A stretch of 64,000 bases of DNA from Flammeovirgaceae bacterium SG7u.111 (GCA_034044135.1 CP139021.1:3487635-3551634), one strand, 5' to 3'. Positions 16,469-25,975 are shown, counted from the stretch's first letter. Numbers and translations: made by a program. Notes: a model not told the origin generated them from the letters alone.

Positions 16469-18514
16469 TTATTTATTTTTATTCGTCTGTCTTTTAAGTC
16501 CACTTGCCCCTCCTTTATTGTAAAGCTCAATAGTTCCCTTCCATATGTCTGAATATAAGGATGACATTCCTTTTACTTTGAACCCAACATTTCCTACTGA
16601 TCCATTGGCTAAGCCTGTATAAAGCTGGAATCCTTTACCTGTTATAAAGTTATGTGCCTTACCGCCAACTATACCAAATCCAGTATCAATCGCCGTTTCA
16701 CTAAATGATTTGTCGACTCCAAACATCTGAGTTCCGGTTAAATTAAGAGGGATGTCAATAGCACCTCCAAAAGTAGAACTTCCTACTACTCCTAGCCCTG
16801 AACCTGCAATAATTATATCAGCTACGTCTGTCTGACCAATAGTATTTAGTACTGCCGTTGATGAAAAACCATATTCCAAAACATTATTAAAACCATTCAC
16901 AGTTAGCTGTGTCCCTGTTTCAATTGCCATTTGACCTGTACTTAACGCAGGTAAGCTTTCTAATAAAATCGGAGCTCCATAAGCTGCGCCAACCGTACCA
17001 AACATTAGTTGGTTACCCCTTGTAGCTATAGCCTTTATGCCCTTCATAAAATCTGAGGCATAAAAGTCTGGCGGCTTGGTATAATGCAGCATATTGTTTT
17101 CGTTGCCCATTATATTAAATCTTTTGTTATCCCCCCTCTTATGATGAAAGTACAAGTTTCTGTAAATAGGATTGTTCATTATGGTAGACCTACTATACCC
17201 AGATGTGACAGTCACTTCGGGGAGGTTTTGTGGGGCAAGCCCACATTTAGGGCACTCAGGATCGGGAACGGGATCAGGGTCAGTTCCCATCAGGCCTAGA
17301 GGATCGTTATACTTGATCGGATTGTTGAATGCATAAGCCATAGGGTTAATCGAAGGCATTAAATCTGCCAATTGGTCTATTCCCCAAAATCTACCCAGCT
17401 GAGTATCAAGTGGTCTAAATGGGGTCATAGTCCAAGCCAACCCAAAATCGGTTTCTTTTTCACCCATACCATTAAATTGAAACATAAACTCAGGAATCCC
17501 GTTCCGCTCTATCCCGGCCATGTTCATGCCGAAGGGGTAGTAGTGGTTTTCCTGTGCTATAATACCCTTTTTGTGCGTGATCTGCAAGTCGTCGAACCAA
17601 ACCTTTGTCTTGCTCTCGTTGGCCACATATACCTTGGCGTAGCCGTCTTGTCCTATTTTTATCTCGGGGTATATGTTGAGACCATGCCAACCGCCTCCAC
17701 CAAGTCCGCTTACCCATCGGGTCTGGGTCTGGTCTTCCATCAGCTCGCCGTCTTGGTTATAGACCTCCACTTTGATGTATGCCGCAGGTTCGTCGTTCGC
17801 ATTTTCCTTATTGCCCAAGGAGCTTATCCCAAAGCCAAGGCTTATCGGGCTACTGCCGCCATCAGGCACAAAAGTGTTTTGCATGGTTGATCCAATAGGA
17901 AGGGTGGACTCGTTGTTGGCTTGGTTGGCATCGTACAAATACTTTACAAACACACTGGCATCGATCGCATCACCTTTACCCACCTCAAACTGCTTGAACG
18001 GGCCTACTGGCAGTTGGTAGCCTTCTGCATTCCTTACCAAGGAAGATACCGATCCGCTTTTTGCAGTCACTTCCGTGTTTTGGGTGAGCTTGATGTTCTC
18101 GAAGCCGAGCTGCTCTTCCTCGTAGTCCTGCATGTCCAGCTCGGAGGTAGCTAGAAATACATCCTTTTCGTCCCCTTCCCTTACGCTCATCCTCAAGTTG
18201 CCCAGATGGTCCTTGTAGTGGTATTCGTACACAAAATCCTGCGTAAGGTCTTGGGTATCCGTTTTCCAGAGCGCCCTTCCCTCGGCGGTGTGCACAAAGC
18301 GCAGGGTGTCCTCTTCGTAGTGGAAGCCGCCCAAGTAATCGGTCACTTTAACCGGTACCCCATTTTCAAATACCTTTTTCTGGAGCTTGACCCCTGCCGC
18401 ATCGTAGCGGTATTGGATCGTATTGCCCGAGCCAAAGTCGATCAGCTCCGGGAGGGATTGGTCGGAGATACCGTGTCTGGCACGGTAGGACACTGGATTA
18501 TCTTGACTTGGCAA
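16469..18514 (-). CDS. Rhs repeat-associated core protein, 5'-truncated
   Basis: A 681-codon frame that starts inside a typical Rhs protein. GSGNTIQYRYDAAGVKLQKK appears by residue 29, whereas complete Bacteroidota Rhs proteins have a long N-terminal region and signal before this. An in-frame stop lies four codons upstream of the only start, a TTG, and the next ATG is about 125 residues in. The core ends at the signature NNPIKYNDPLGL (near residue 408). The following 270 or so residues, glycine- and alanine-rich, are the variable tip, with no toxin fold that I recognise. The core reads GC-rich and the tip AT-rich, as in Rhs elements generally. It is probably a detached rhs end, and expression is uncertain. 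Confidence 0.8.
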   Translation of the reverse strand: MPSQDNPVSYRARHGISDQSLPELIDFGSGNTIQYRYDAAGVKLQKKVFENGVPVKVTDYLGGFHYEEDTLRFVHTAEGRALWKTDTQDLTQDFVYEYHYKDHLGNLRMSVREGDEKDVFLATSELDMQDYEEEQLGFENIKLTQNTEVTAKSGSVSSLVRNAEGYQLPVGPFKQFEVGKGDAIDASVFVKYLYDANQANNESTLPIGSTMQNTFVPDGGSSPISLGFGISSLGNKENANDEPAAYIKVEVYNQDGELMEDQTQTRWVSGLGGGGWHGLNIYPEIKIGQDGYAKVYVANESKTKVWFDDLQITHKKGIIAQENHYYPFGMNMAGIERNGIPEFMFQFNGMGEKETDFGLAWTMTPFRPLDTQLGRFWGIDQLADLMPSINPMAYAFNNPIKYNDPLGLMGTDPDPVPDPECPKCGLAPQNLPEVTVTSGYSRSTIMNNPIYRNLYFHHKRGDNKRFNIMGNENNMLHYTKPPDFYASDFMKGIKAIATRGNQLMFGTVGAAYGAPILLESLPALSTGQMAIETGTQLTVNGFNNVLEYGFSSTAVLNTIGQTDVADIIIAGSGLGVVGSSTFGGAIDIPLNLTGTQMFGVDKSFSETAIDTGFGIVGGKAHNFITGKGFQLYTGLANGSVGNVGFKVKGMSSLYSDIWKGTIELYNKGGASGLKRQTNKNK

Positions 18515-18594
18515 GCATTGTTGCTACCACAATTTCCCTCCCTCCCCAAAATTTCATAATATTGGCTCTTATATATTTGACCAAGGATTGGACT

Positions 18595-19098
18595 ATGGAA
18601 AACAAAGAAGACTACCCTTTTCTATCGCTTATGATGGATGAGCAGATTTATGTGATTGAGGACAAGAGTGCAGAGAAAGTGCAGGTGGAAGAACCGATGG
18701 TGCGGGAGCTGAAAATCTATGGGGAAAACAAGAGGAAATACCTCATTTTGGTATCCTACGAAACCAATGATATTCTCAAAAGTAATGAATACGATTTTCT
18801 CATCAAAATCCTCAACGCCATTGAGCTTTCTATCAACGATATTTCCCTTGTAAACCTAAAAGAAAGCCCGATTGATTATGCTTCACTGCGGGAGGAAATC
18901 CAGTTTGACCATGCCGTGGTCTTCGGTATTTCGAAAGAGGAACTGCAGCTTACCACCGAAAAAAGTGTGGAGCGGTACGAGATACAGAAACTAGATGGGG
19001 CGCAGTTCTTGTTCGCCCACCCTCTATCTGAACTGATGGCAGACAAACACAAAAAGCTCCAGTTGTGGAAAACATTGCAACTGTTGCAAGCTATGTGA
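18595..19098 (+). CDS. Conserved protein resembling DNA polymerase III psi (HolD)
   Basis: A 167-residue soluble protein; the ATG at 18595 is taken because the upstream in-frame extension overlaps the Rhs start region. The layout resembles HolD: a first strand YLILVSYE, then a helix ending in LNAIELSINDISLVNL, and a C-terminal KLDGAQFLFAHPLSELMADK followed by KKLQLWKTL. In E. coli psi the matching parts are LLLVTDE, LRALTLSPDQVLQL, LEGAQVASPAL and RAALWQQI. Psi links the clamp loader to SSB. The similarity is by eye only and the protein would otherwise be called hypothetical. Confidence 0.6.
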   Translation: MENKEDYPFLSLMMDEQIYVIEDKSAEKVQVEEPMVRELKIYGENKRKYLILVSYETNDILKSNEYDFLIKILNAIELSINDISLVNLKESPIDYASLREEIQFDHAVVFGISKEELQLTTEKSVERYEIQKLDGAQFLFAHPLSELMADKHKKLQLWKTLQLLQAM

Positions 19099-19105
19099 TT
19101 GGAAT

Positions 19106-19132
19106 TAACCTAAAATGCTTTATTTTAGGTTA
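19106..19132 (+). terminator. Hairpin after the psi-like gene
   Basis: A perfect 11-bp stem, TAACCTAAAAT / ATTTTAGGTTA, with a 5-nt loop, 7 nt after the stop. There is no T tract, so termination may be weak. Confidence 0.5.
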
Positions 19133-19152
19133 GAGATTAAAAAATAGAACCC

Positions 19153-19217
19153 GTAGAGACGTCCATTTATGACGTCTCGTAAGCAACCAAAATGTAGAGA
19201 CAAGACACGCCTTGTCT
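19153..19217. repeat. Two adjacent REP-like palindromes
   Basis: GAGACGTC / GACGTCTC (19156-19163, 19171-19178) preceded by GTA, then AGACAAG / CTTGTCT (19198-19204, 19211-19217) also preceded by GTAG. Both have the GTAGAGAC-type arm seen in dispersed intergenic palindromes of many bacteria. They sit between the psi-like gene and the DUF2339 gene. Confidence 0.6.
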
Positions 19218-19233
19218 TTTATCAAATAATTAA

Positions 19234-21921
19234 ATGTCAGAGGAGGAAGAAGACAAACATAAGGAAGAAGAACAGCAGCCCGAAGAGGGAAAGCCAAAGT
19301 CCTCTATAAAAGAGGAAATGAAGCGTTTCAGGGCTGATCTTGATCATTATAGAACTACCTATTTCAACGAACTGGAGGGCTATGAAAAGATCAAGAACGA
19401 TGACTCCTACGACGAACTGAAAAAACAAAGCAACACCACTGACTGGGACGATGTGGAAATTACCCGCTTCTACCCAAACGTAGAAGAGATTTTCAAACCC
19501 CGCCCTCCCGTAAAAAACAGTATTTCGAGCATCAACTGGAACAAGGAAACCAACAAGGTTTATATAAAAGAATTTGACGAAGACGATGAGGTGGTAAAAG
19601 CCCAAATTGCCCAAATGAAGGGTGAGATGGATACGAGCAGTGGGTTGCTCTCTGGCGACTTGGGCAAGCAGATCAACAAACAACTGAAAGGCCTCCAAGA
19701 GGAAATACCTCTTAACAAACGGGACATTGAGCGCTACATTGGGGAAAACCTAGTATTCAAGCTAGCCGTTGCCATTATTTTGGTAGGCGTGATAGTTTTG
19801 TACCAATACTCCATAAGCATGGGGTATATCAACGAATACGCACGGGTTGCCGTTGGCATCACCATTGGTACGGCTTTTTGCGTATGGGCACATTACCATG
19901 AGCTAAACGGCAAATCGAAATTTACCCCAACCTTGGTTACGCTGGGAATCATCACGCTTTACTACACCGTACGGGTTTCCTTTTCTACCCACGAAATCCT
20001 TTCCCAAACCCAAGGCTTTATTGGCGGGATAATAGTCACGGGAATTGCTATTTTCCTCGCCATGCTCTACAATGAAAAACGGCTTTCCATCTTAGCTATT
20101 CTGGGCGGATACCTCACACCTTTTTTGGTAAGCACGGGTGAGGGGAATTATGTATATTTCTTTAGCTACGTACTCCTTTTTAACTTAGCAATGCTCATCA
20201 TTGCCCACATTAAAAAGTGGCAGGTTATCAATTCTATTTCCATCCTTTCCACCTCGCTTTTCTTGGTGATTTGGACCACGCTCAACCCTTTTGACAACTA
20301 CGGGGAATATATAGGCTTGCTGGCATTTTCAAGCCTTTCCTATCTTCTCTTTTTTGCTGCTATTTTTACTTATTCTAGGCACAAAAAACTAGAAGTAAAA
20401 TCCTTTGATTTTTACATGCTTGCCTTTGTGTTCGGCATGTTTATTTTCAGTATTTACTACGCTGTTCCCCGCTTAGCTATTCGGGAATATATGCCACATA
20501 TCTTATCCGGCATAGCAGCTTTTCAGGCATATTTTTCCTTTGTGCTGTACCGAAAAGAATCCCTAGAAGTGATCGCTTGGAGAAGACTTGCCCTTTCCTC
20601 CTTGTTGGTGGCCAACCTAGCGGGGCTTTATGGAATAAACCACCCAGAGTTTTACAACACTTTTTGGGCATTACAAGCCATTTTCCTCACGTGGCTGGGT
20701 ATTCAATTAGAAGAAAAATTTGTACGAGATGCCGCAATGGTCGTCCTGCTGCTCGCCATTGCCAGCTTGCTTTATTCTTGGTCGCAAACTTACTGGAGTA
20801 CTTATGAAATCACGCCAACCTTCATTATCAACAAAGGGATGTGGGCGAGTTTTGTTACACTTTGCGCTTCGCTCATAAGTGTCTTGCTCTATTCGGGGGA
20901 AGAAGAGCTGGAAGTATTGGGCATGGAAGTGATCAATTGGATAAAAATCATCAGCGTCACACTTTCCGTCATTGGCTACCTTACTGGGCTGTTCGAGTTA
21001 CTTTGGCACACGCCCCAAATCCAACCAGAGCTTCGCATGCTTATGGTAGATGTTTATTCTATGGGCTACTTATTCTTCTACCGCTTCATTATTTACAACT
21101 ATAAAATCGACCGGCTAAAAGTCAGCGTTGGCGGACTGATGGTCATTAGTGTGATTTTCTATATTTTCTTTGGGCAAAACCGAACACTCGAACTAAGGGA
21201 TGCTTTTGTGAACAATAATGGGAACTTTTGGTCCTTTGGCTTTCATTATATAAACTTGGCCCTCTCCGCTTTGCTGGTCATCACAATCATGCGTGATATC
21301 ACCTCAGGAAAAGAATGGTACCGTACAGGGAAATATGCTTTTGTGATGTGGTTCTTATGTGCCGTTATCGTTTTCCACTCCACTTATGAACTGGAACACA
21401 CCATAGTTTTAATACGATATGCCTTTACCGATATCGGGATGGACGAATTCTTGTCTCAGGTCAGGCTTACCGGTTTTTCCATTCTCTGGTCTGTCATTTC
21501 TTCGGTCTTAATGTATTTTGGCATCACCAAAAAGCTCAAAGAACTTCGGGTTATCTCCTTGGTCCTTTTCACCATCACCATTGCCAAATTCTTGATTTTC
21601 GACTTTTGGTACATGCAAGCCATCTGGAAAATCATTTCAGCTATTTCCATTGGCATTTTGCTATTGATTGTATCTCAGATGTATGGTAAGCTTCGCAACC
21701 TGATAAACAGCGGGGAGCTTATATTTGACAAAGACAAAGTCTACTCCCAAGAAGAATCTGCCGAAATGATCCGCTATGCCCAAGCAAGGCGCGACATGTT
21801 GGAAGAAGACGAAGAGGACGACATCGACGATAAACTTCGCGATATTGATGATATGTACGAAGGAGACTATACCGACGATGAGGAATACGAGGATGACGAA
21901 GACGAGGATGAGTGGAGATAG
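19234..21921 (+). CDS. DUF2339 multi-pass membrane protein
   Basis: An 895-residue polytopic membrane protein of the DUF2339 family. It has a charged, glutamate-rich cytoplasmic N-terminus (about 1-175), then about twenty hydrophobic helices starting at IGENLVFKLAVAIILVGV, and a very acidic tail (about 840-895) made mostly of D, E and Y. The pattern of the first helix followed by RVAVGITIGTAFCVW is typical of the family. The function of DUF2339 proteins is unknown. The acidic tail may bind divalent cations or a basic partner, but this is not shown. The start ATG is about 15 nt after the second REP-like palindrome. Confidence 0.85.
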   Translation: MSEEEEDKHKEEEQQPEEGKPKSSIKEEMKRFRADLDHYRTTYFNELEGYEKIKNDDSYDELKKQSNTTDWDDVEITRFYPNVEEIFKPRPPVKNSISSINWNKETNKVYIKEFDEDDEVVKAQIAQMKGEMDTSSGLLSGDLGKQINKQLKGLQEEIPLNKRDIERYIGENLVFKLAVAIILVGVIVLYQYSISMGYINEYARVAVGITIGTAFCVWAHYHELNGKSKFTPTLVTLGIITLYYTVRVSFSTHEILSQTQGFIGGIIVTGIAIFLAMLYNEKRLSILAILGGYLTPFLVSTGEGNYVYFFSYVLLFNLAMLIIAHIKKWQVINSISILSTSLFLVIWTTLNPFDNYGEYIGLLAFSSLSYLLFFAAIFTYSRHKKLEVKSFDFYMLAFVFGMFIFSIYYAVPRLAIREYMPHILSGIAAFQAYFSFVLYRKESLEVIAWRRLALSSLLVANLAGLYGINHPEFYNTFWALQAIFLTWLGIQLEEKFVRDAAMVVLLLAIASLLYSWSQTYWSTYEITPTFIINKGMWASFVTLCASLISVLLYSGEEELEVLGMEVINWIKIISVTLSVIGYLTGLFELLWHTPQIQPELRMLMVDVYSMGYLFFYRFIIYNYKIDRLKVSVGGLMVISVIFYIFFGQNRTLELRDAFVNNNGNFWSFGFHYINLALSALLVITIMRDITSGKEWYRTGKYAFVMWFLCAVIVFHSTYELEHTIVLIRYAFTDIGMDEFLSQVRLTGFSILWSVISSVLMYFGITKKLKELRVISLVLFTITIAKFLIFDFWYMQAIWKIISAISIGILLLIVSQMYGKLRNLINSGELIFDKDKVYSQEESAEMIRYAQARRDMLEEDEEDDIDDKLRDIDDMYEGDYTDDEEYEDDEDEDEWR

Positions 21922-22154
21922 AATCGTCCATTATTTCCCCGATATAACGAAGCGACCAACAGGAAATTCATTACAAATTCCGCAAGCAAAAACGCTATAT
22001 ATTGCAAACACGTTAGTGTTTATGCTGATTTTTTGCATAGCTCTTGGTAGTTTGGAGAATTACCTACATATTCGTTTGCTAAATTTCCCAATGGCACTCT
22101 TAGCTATTGGATTTACTATTTTTTTATCACCTTAATTTAAAAGAAAGAGGAAGA

Positions 22155-23237
22155 ATGGCTAGGGTTTACAATTTTTCTGCGGGGCCAGCTGCCCTGCCGC
22201 AAGAAGTGCTGGAGAAAGCACAAAAGGAATTGGTCGATTACCAAGGAACAGGGATGTCTGTAATGGAAATGAGCCACCGCTCCAAGGCCTATATGGAGAT
22301 CATTGGTGCCGCTCAAGCCAACTTGAGAAAGTTGATGAACATCTCCGACGATTACGAGGTGTTGTTCCTGCAAGGAGGCGCATCCATGCAGTTCGCTATG
22401 GTTCCTCTCAACTTGTTTTCCGAAAAGAAAAAAGCTGATATTATAAATACGGGGGCTTGGTCGAAGAAGGCAATTGCCGAAGCGAAGCGCTATGGAAACA
22501 TCAATGTAGTTGCTTCGTCTGACGATAAGAATTTCTCGTACATTCCTAAGCTGAGCGCCGACATGTTCGATCCAGAAGCTGATTATGTCCATATCACGAC
22601 CAACAACACAATTTATGGAACGCTATTCCCTTCTCTTCCAGACGTTGGGGATGTCCCTTTGGTTGCCGATATGTCATCTAACATCTTATCACAGGTGTAT
22701 GATGTAAACAAGTTCGGAGTGATCTACGCTGGGGCGCAAAAGAACATCGGACCTGCGGGGCTTTGCATTGCTATTGTCCGTAAGGACTTGATTGGTTCGG
22801 CCTTGGATTTCACGCCAACCATGCTCAACTATAAAACCCATGCGGATGGCGGGTCTATGTTCAACACCCCTCCTACTTATGGTATTTACATGGCGGGCTT
22901 AGTGTTCGAGTGGTTGTTGGAAAAGGGCGGCGTAGCGGCAATGGAAAAAATCAACAAGGAAAAAGCAGCTATCCTTTACGATTTCCTAGATGAATCAAAG
23001 CTATTTAAGGCTACCGTAACCCCTTCCGATCGCTCTATCATGAACGTGCCGTTTGTAACAGGCAGCGATGAGCTTGACAAGGCATTCATTGACGGGGCAA
23101 CTGCCAAAGGGCTCACCACGCTCAAAGGGCACAGAACTGTTGGCGGCATGCGGGCAAGCATTTACAACTCCATGCCTACCGAGGGCGTCGTTGCTCTGGT
23201 GGACTTTATGAAAGGGTTCGAAACGAAAAATTCATAA
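22155..23237 (+). CDS. serC: SerC, phosphoserine aminotransferase
   Basis: A 360-residue class V PLP aminotransferase that makes 3-phosphoserine from 3-phosphohydroxypyruvate and glutamate. The ATG at 22155 follows AAGAGGAAGA and gives the standard opening VYNFSAGPAALP. The lysine that binds PLP is in YAGAQKNIGPAG, and the C-terminus has GGMRASIYN with the substrate-binding arginine. It lies 137 bp before serA in the same direction, with a terminator between, so they are neighbours by pathway but perhaps separate transcripts. Confidence 0.97.
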   Translation: MARVYNFSAGPAALPQEVLEKAQKELVDYQGTGMSVMEMSHRSKAYMEIIGAAQANLRKLMNISDDYEVLFLQGGASMQFAMVPLNLFSEKKKADIINTGAWSKKAIAEAKRYGNINVVASSDDKNFSYIPKLSADMFDPEADYVHITTNNTIYGTLFPSLPDVGDVPLVADMSSNILSQVYDVNKFGVIYAGAQKNIGPAGLCIAIVRKDLIGSALDFTPTMLNYKTHADGGSMFNTPPTYGIYMAGLVFEWLLEKGGVAAMEKINKEKAAILYDFLDESKLFKATVTPSDRSIMNVPFVTGSDELDKAFIDGATAKGLTTLKGHRTVGGMRASIYNSMPTEGVVALVDFMKGFETKNS

Positions 23238-23241
23238 TTCT

Positions 23242-23275
23242 AAACCCCAGCGCATTTGTGTTGGGGTTATTTTTT
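23242..23275 (+). terminator. Terminator of serC
   Basis: Stem AACCCCAGC / GTTGGGGTT (one G-U) with a short loop, followed by ATTTTTT. It starts a few nt after the serC stop. Confidence 0.85.
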
Positions 23276-23373
23276 GGACACGTTGTGTCCTTTTTATTAT
23301 TAATTGCCAAAAAGCGGGTGCATCTCCTGTTCTTTTCATGGCATTTTTTATCTTAATCCAACCTCCTTATCCC

Positions 23374-24549
23374 ATGCTCAAGATCCAAACTATTGATAAA
23401 ATATCTTCTGAAGGGCTGAAACGTTTTCCCTACGACGATTATGAAATCGCTTCTGAGTTTTCAAGCCCCGATGCCATTTTGGTAAGAAGCTCTAAACTTC
23501 ACGAAATGAATTTCCCCACAACATTGAAAGCCATTGCCCGAGCAGGTGCTGGCGTGAACAATATTCCTCTCGATAAATGTTCCGATCAGGGAATTGTAGT
23601 ATTTAATACGCCTGGGGCGAATGCCAATGCGGTAAAAGAGCTCGTACTTACGGGCATGTTGCTTTCCTCTCGGAAAATAGTGCAGGGCATCAACTGGAGC
23701 AAAAGCATAGAAGCCGGCGAAGAGGAAATTGGCAAACAAGTAGAGAAAAACAAATCCAACTTTAAAGGACCGGAAATTCAAGGAAAGACCTTGGGCGTGA
23801 TCGGCTTGGGCGCTATTGGCATGCTCGTTGCTAATGCAGCCGATGCTTTGGGCATGAAAGTGATAGGGTACGACCCGTACATCTCGGTTGATACTGCCTG
23901 GAGTCTTTCCAGCAATGTAAAAAAGGCGATCAGCCTCGATAATTTACTGAGCAAAGCAGATTACATCACCTTGCATGTTCCCCTACTCGATGCTACCAAA
24001 GGATTTATCAACGAAAGCAAGTTTGCCATCATGAAAGACGGTGTGCGGATCATGAACTTCGCTCGTGGCGGTCTGGAAAAACAAGCCGATATGCTCGCAG
24101 CGCTTGACAGTGGAAAGGTGGAGGCATTCGTGACCGACTTCCCAGACGAGCAGTATTTGGTCCATGAAAAAGTCATTTGCCTACCACACCTTGGCGCATC
24201 TACACCCGAATCGGAATCGAACTGTGCGGTGATGGCAGTGGACCAAGTACGAGAATATTTGGAAAATGGAAATATCAAAAATTCCGTGAACTTCCCTAAT
24301 TGCGAAATGCCCCGCAACGGCGGCTATCGGATAGTTATTGCCAACAAAAACGTACCGAACATGGTGGGGCAGATATCTTCCGTCTTAGCTTCTGAAAACA
24401 TTAATATAGAAGATATGATTAATAAGCATAGGGACGGGCTGGCCTTCAACATCATTGATGTGAACTCGGCCGTATGCGAAGAGCAGGCCGAAAAGCTGAG
24501 AAACATTGAGGGCGTGATTATGGCAAGGATCCTTTCTCCTAAAAAGTAA
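23374..24549 (+). CDS. serA: SerA, D-3-phosphoglycerate dehydrogenase
   Basis: A 391-residue NAD-dependent dehydrogenase catalysing the first step of serine synthesis. The Rossmann motif is GVIGLGAIGMLVAN, the catalytic histidine is in LPHLGAST, and the C-terminal 70 residues form an ACT-type regulatory domain (starting near YRIVIANKNVPNMVGQI). It therefore belongs to the short ACT-bearing class, usually inhibited by serine. The ATG at 23374 is preferred over one 36 nt upstream because the protein starts MLKIQTIDKIS. Downstream is the DUF1015 gene that often accompanies serCA in Bacteroidota. Confidence 0.96.
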   Translation: MLKIQTIDKISSEGLKRFPYDDYEIASEFSSPDAILVRSSKLHEMNFPTTLKAIARAGAGVNNIPLDKCSDQGIVVFNTPGANANAVKELVLTGMLLSSRKIVQGINWSKSIEAGEEEIGKQVEKNKSNFKGPEIQGKTLGVIGLGAIGMLVANAADALGMKVIGYDPYISVDTAWSLSSNVKKAISLDNLLSKADYITLHVPLLDATKGFINESKFAIMKDGVRIMNFARGGLEKQADMLAALDSGKVEAFVTDFPDEQYLVHEKVICLPHLGASTPESESNCAVMAVDQVREYLENGNIKNSVNFPNCEMPRNGGYRIVIANKNVPNMVGQISSVLASENINIEDMINKHRDGLAFNIIDVNSAVCEEQAEKLRNIEGVIMARILSPKK

Positions 24550-24668
24550 ATGATCTGATGATGTAATCATGTGATTATTTGATAAAAATATTGAAGCCTT
24601 ATAGGTTTATCACAATTAATTTTGCCCAGCTACTTACTATTTTTTACCACATAAAAACCAATAAAAAC

Positions 24669-25910
24669 GTGGCACGAATTAAAGCATTTAAGGGATTACG
24701 CCCTATAAAAGAAAAAGTAACTGAAGTTGCATCCAGGCCTTACGATGTGCTGAACACCGAAGAGGCTAAAACAGAGGCTAAAGGCAAAGAACTGTCTTTT
24801 TTGCATGTGGTGAAGCCAGAAATGGATTTCCCCGTGGGCAGCAATCCTTATGCCCCCGAAGTATATGAGAAGGGGAAAAGCAACTTCCAGAAAATGGTGG
24901 ACGATGGTGTGTTTTTCCAAGATGAAAAAGACAGCATCTATATCTACGAGCTTACCATGAATGGCAGAAGCCAAACGGGAATAGTTGCCTGCGCCAGCAT
25001 CGACGATTATTTCAACGACATTGTAAAAAAACATGAGCTAACTCGCCCCGACAAGGAGGAGGACAGGAAAAACCATGTACGTGTGGGAAAAATGAACGCC
25101 GAGCCAGTGTTCTTTGCCTACCCAGCCTATAAGCCTTTGGATGTGCTGATGGACGAGGTAAAAACCACCGAGCCTGTTTATGATTTTGTTGCAGAAGACA
25201 AAATCAGGCATGTGTTGTGGAAAGTGGACGATGAATTCACCGTGAACAACTTCATTGAAGAATTTGCCAAAGTTCCTGCGACATACGTAGCCGACGGGCA
25301 TCACCGAACCGCAGCTGCTGCTTTGGTTGGGAAAGAGTTTAGGGAAGCAAACCTCAACCACACGGGCGAGGAAGAATACAATTATTTCTTAGCTGTACAT
25401 TTCCCAGATGACCAATTGGAAATCATCGACTACAACCGAGTGGTGAAGGATTTGAATGGATTGAGCAAAAAGCAGTTTTTGGAGAAGCTCGATGAACGTT
25501 TCATCATTTGCAAAGCTGACGAGCTCTTCAAGCCAAATAAACTTCACATGTTCAGCCTTTACATTGATGGTGAATGGTATGCCTTGGAAGCTAAAGAAGG
25601 AACGTATGATGATAAAGACCCAATTGGAGTTTTGGATGTAACAGTTTTGTCAAAACAGATCCTTGAGCCTATCTTAGGCATTAAAGATTTGCGGACAGAT
25701 AAACGTATTGAGTTTGTTGGGGGAATCCGCGGCTTGGACGAGTTGAAAAAAAGAGTGGATAGTGGGGAAATGGCTGCAGCTTTTGCCCTCTACCCAGTCA
25801 CCATGCAGCAACTGATCAATATAGCCGATAGTGGTGCTATCATGCCTCCTAAAACAACTTGGTTTGAGCCTAAGCTTAGGAGCGGATTGGTCGTTCATGC
25901 TTTGGACTAA
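24669..25910 (+). CDS. DUF1015 protein linked to serine synthesis
   Basis: A 413-residue soluble protein of the DUF1015 family. The start is probably GTG at 24669, since the family opens with ARIKAFKGLRPIKEKV and the sequence before this is unlike the family. Conserved marks are ASRPYDVLNTEEA near the N-terminus, RVGKMNAEPVFFAYP in the middle and VADGHHRTAAA near residue 210. The DGHHR motif resembles the core of ParB/SerK-like serine kinases. The family has no proven function that I can name; its position after serC and serA suggests serine or phosphoserine metabolism. No serB is present in the window. Confidence 0.9.
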   Translation: MARIKAFKGLRPIKEKVTEVASRPYDVLNTEEAKTEAKGKELSFLHVVKPEMDFPVGSNPYAPEVYEKGKSNFQKMVDDGVFFQDEKDSIYIYELTMNGRSQTGIVACASIDDYFNDIVKKHELTRPDKEEDRKNHVRVGKMNAEPVFFAYPAYKPLDVLMDEVKTTEPVYDFVAEDKIRHVLWKVDDEFTVNNFIEEFAKVPATYVADGHHRTAAAALVGKEFREANLNHTGEEEYNYFLAVHFPDDQLEIIDYNRVVKDLNGLSKKQFLEKLDERFIICKADELFKPNKLHMFSLYIDGEWYALEAKEGTYDDKDPIGVLDVTVLSKQILEPILGIKDLRTDKRIEFVGGIRGLDELKKRVDSGEMAAAFALYPVTMQQLINIADSGAIMPPKTTWFEPKLRSGLVVHALD

Positions 25911-25943
25911 ATAGGAAAGTCTACTTTAAAATGAATAGAACAA

Positions 25944-25975
25944 GAAAAAGCTTACGATCAACGTAAGCTTTTTTC
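25944..25975 (+). terminator. Terminator of the DUF1015 gene
   Basis: Stem AAAAGCTTACG / CGTAAGCTTTT with a 5-nt loop, followed by TT. The A/T flanks make it usable in either direction. Confidence 0.85.

Noticed and set aside
17372-17890. A 172-codon frame opposite the Rhs gene
   Set aside because: It lies in the GC-rich Rhs core, where antisense frames stay open by chance; it has no family marks.
16061-18514. Prophage or integrative element around the Rhs gene
   Set aside because: No integrase, attachment repeats or structural genes; only an Rhs fragment and a transposase scrap.
22107-22154. In-frame extension of SerC upstream
   Set aside because: A good ribosome site stands before the ATG at 22155, and the extension is unlike the family's start.
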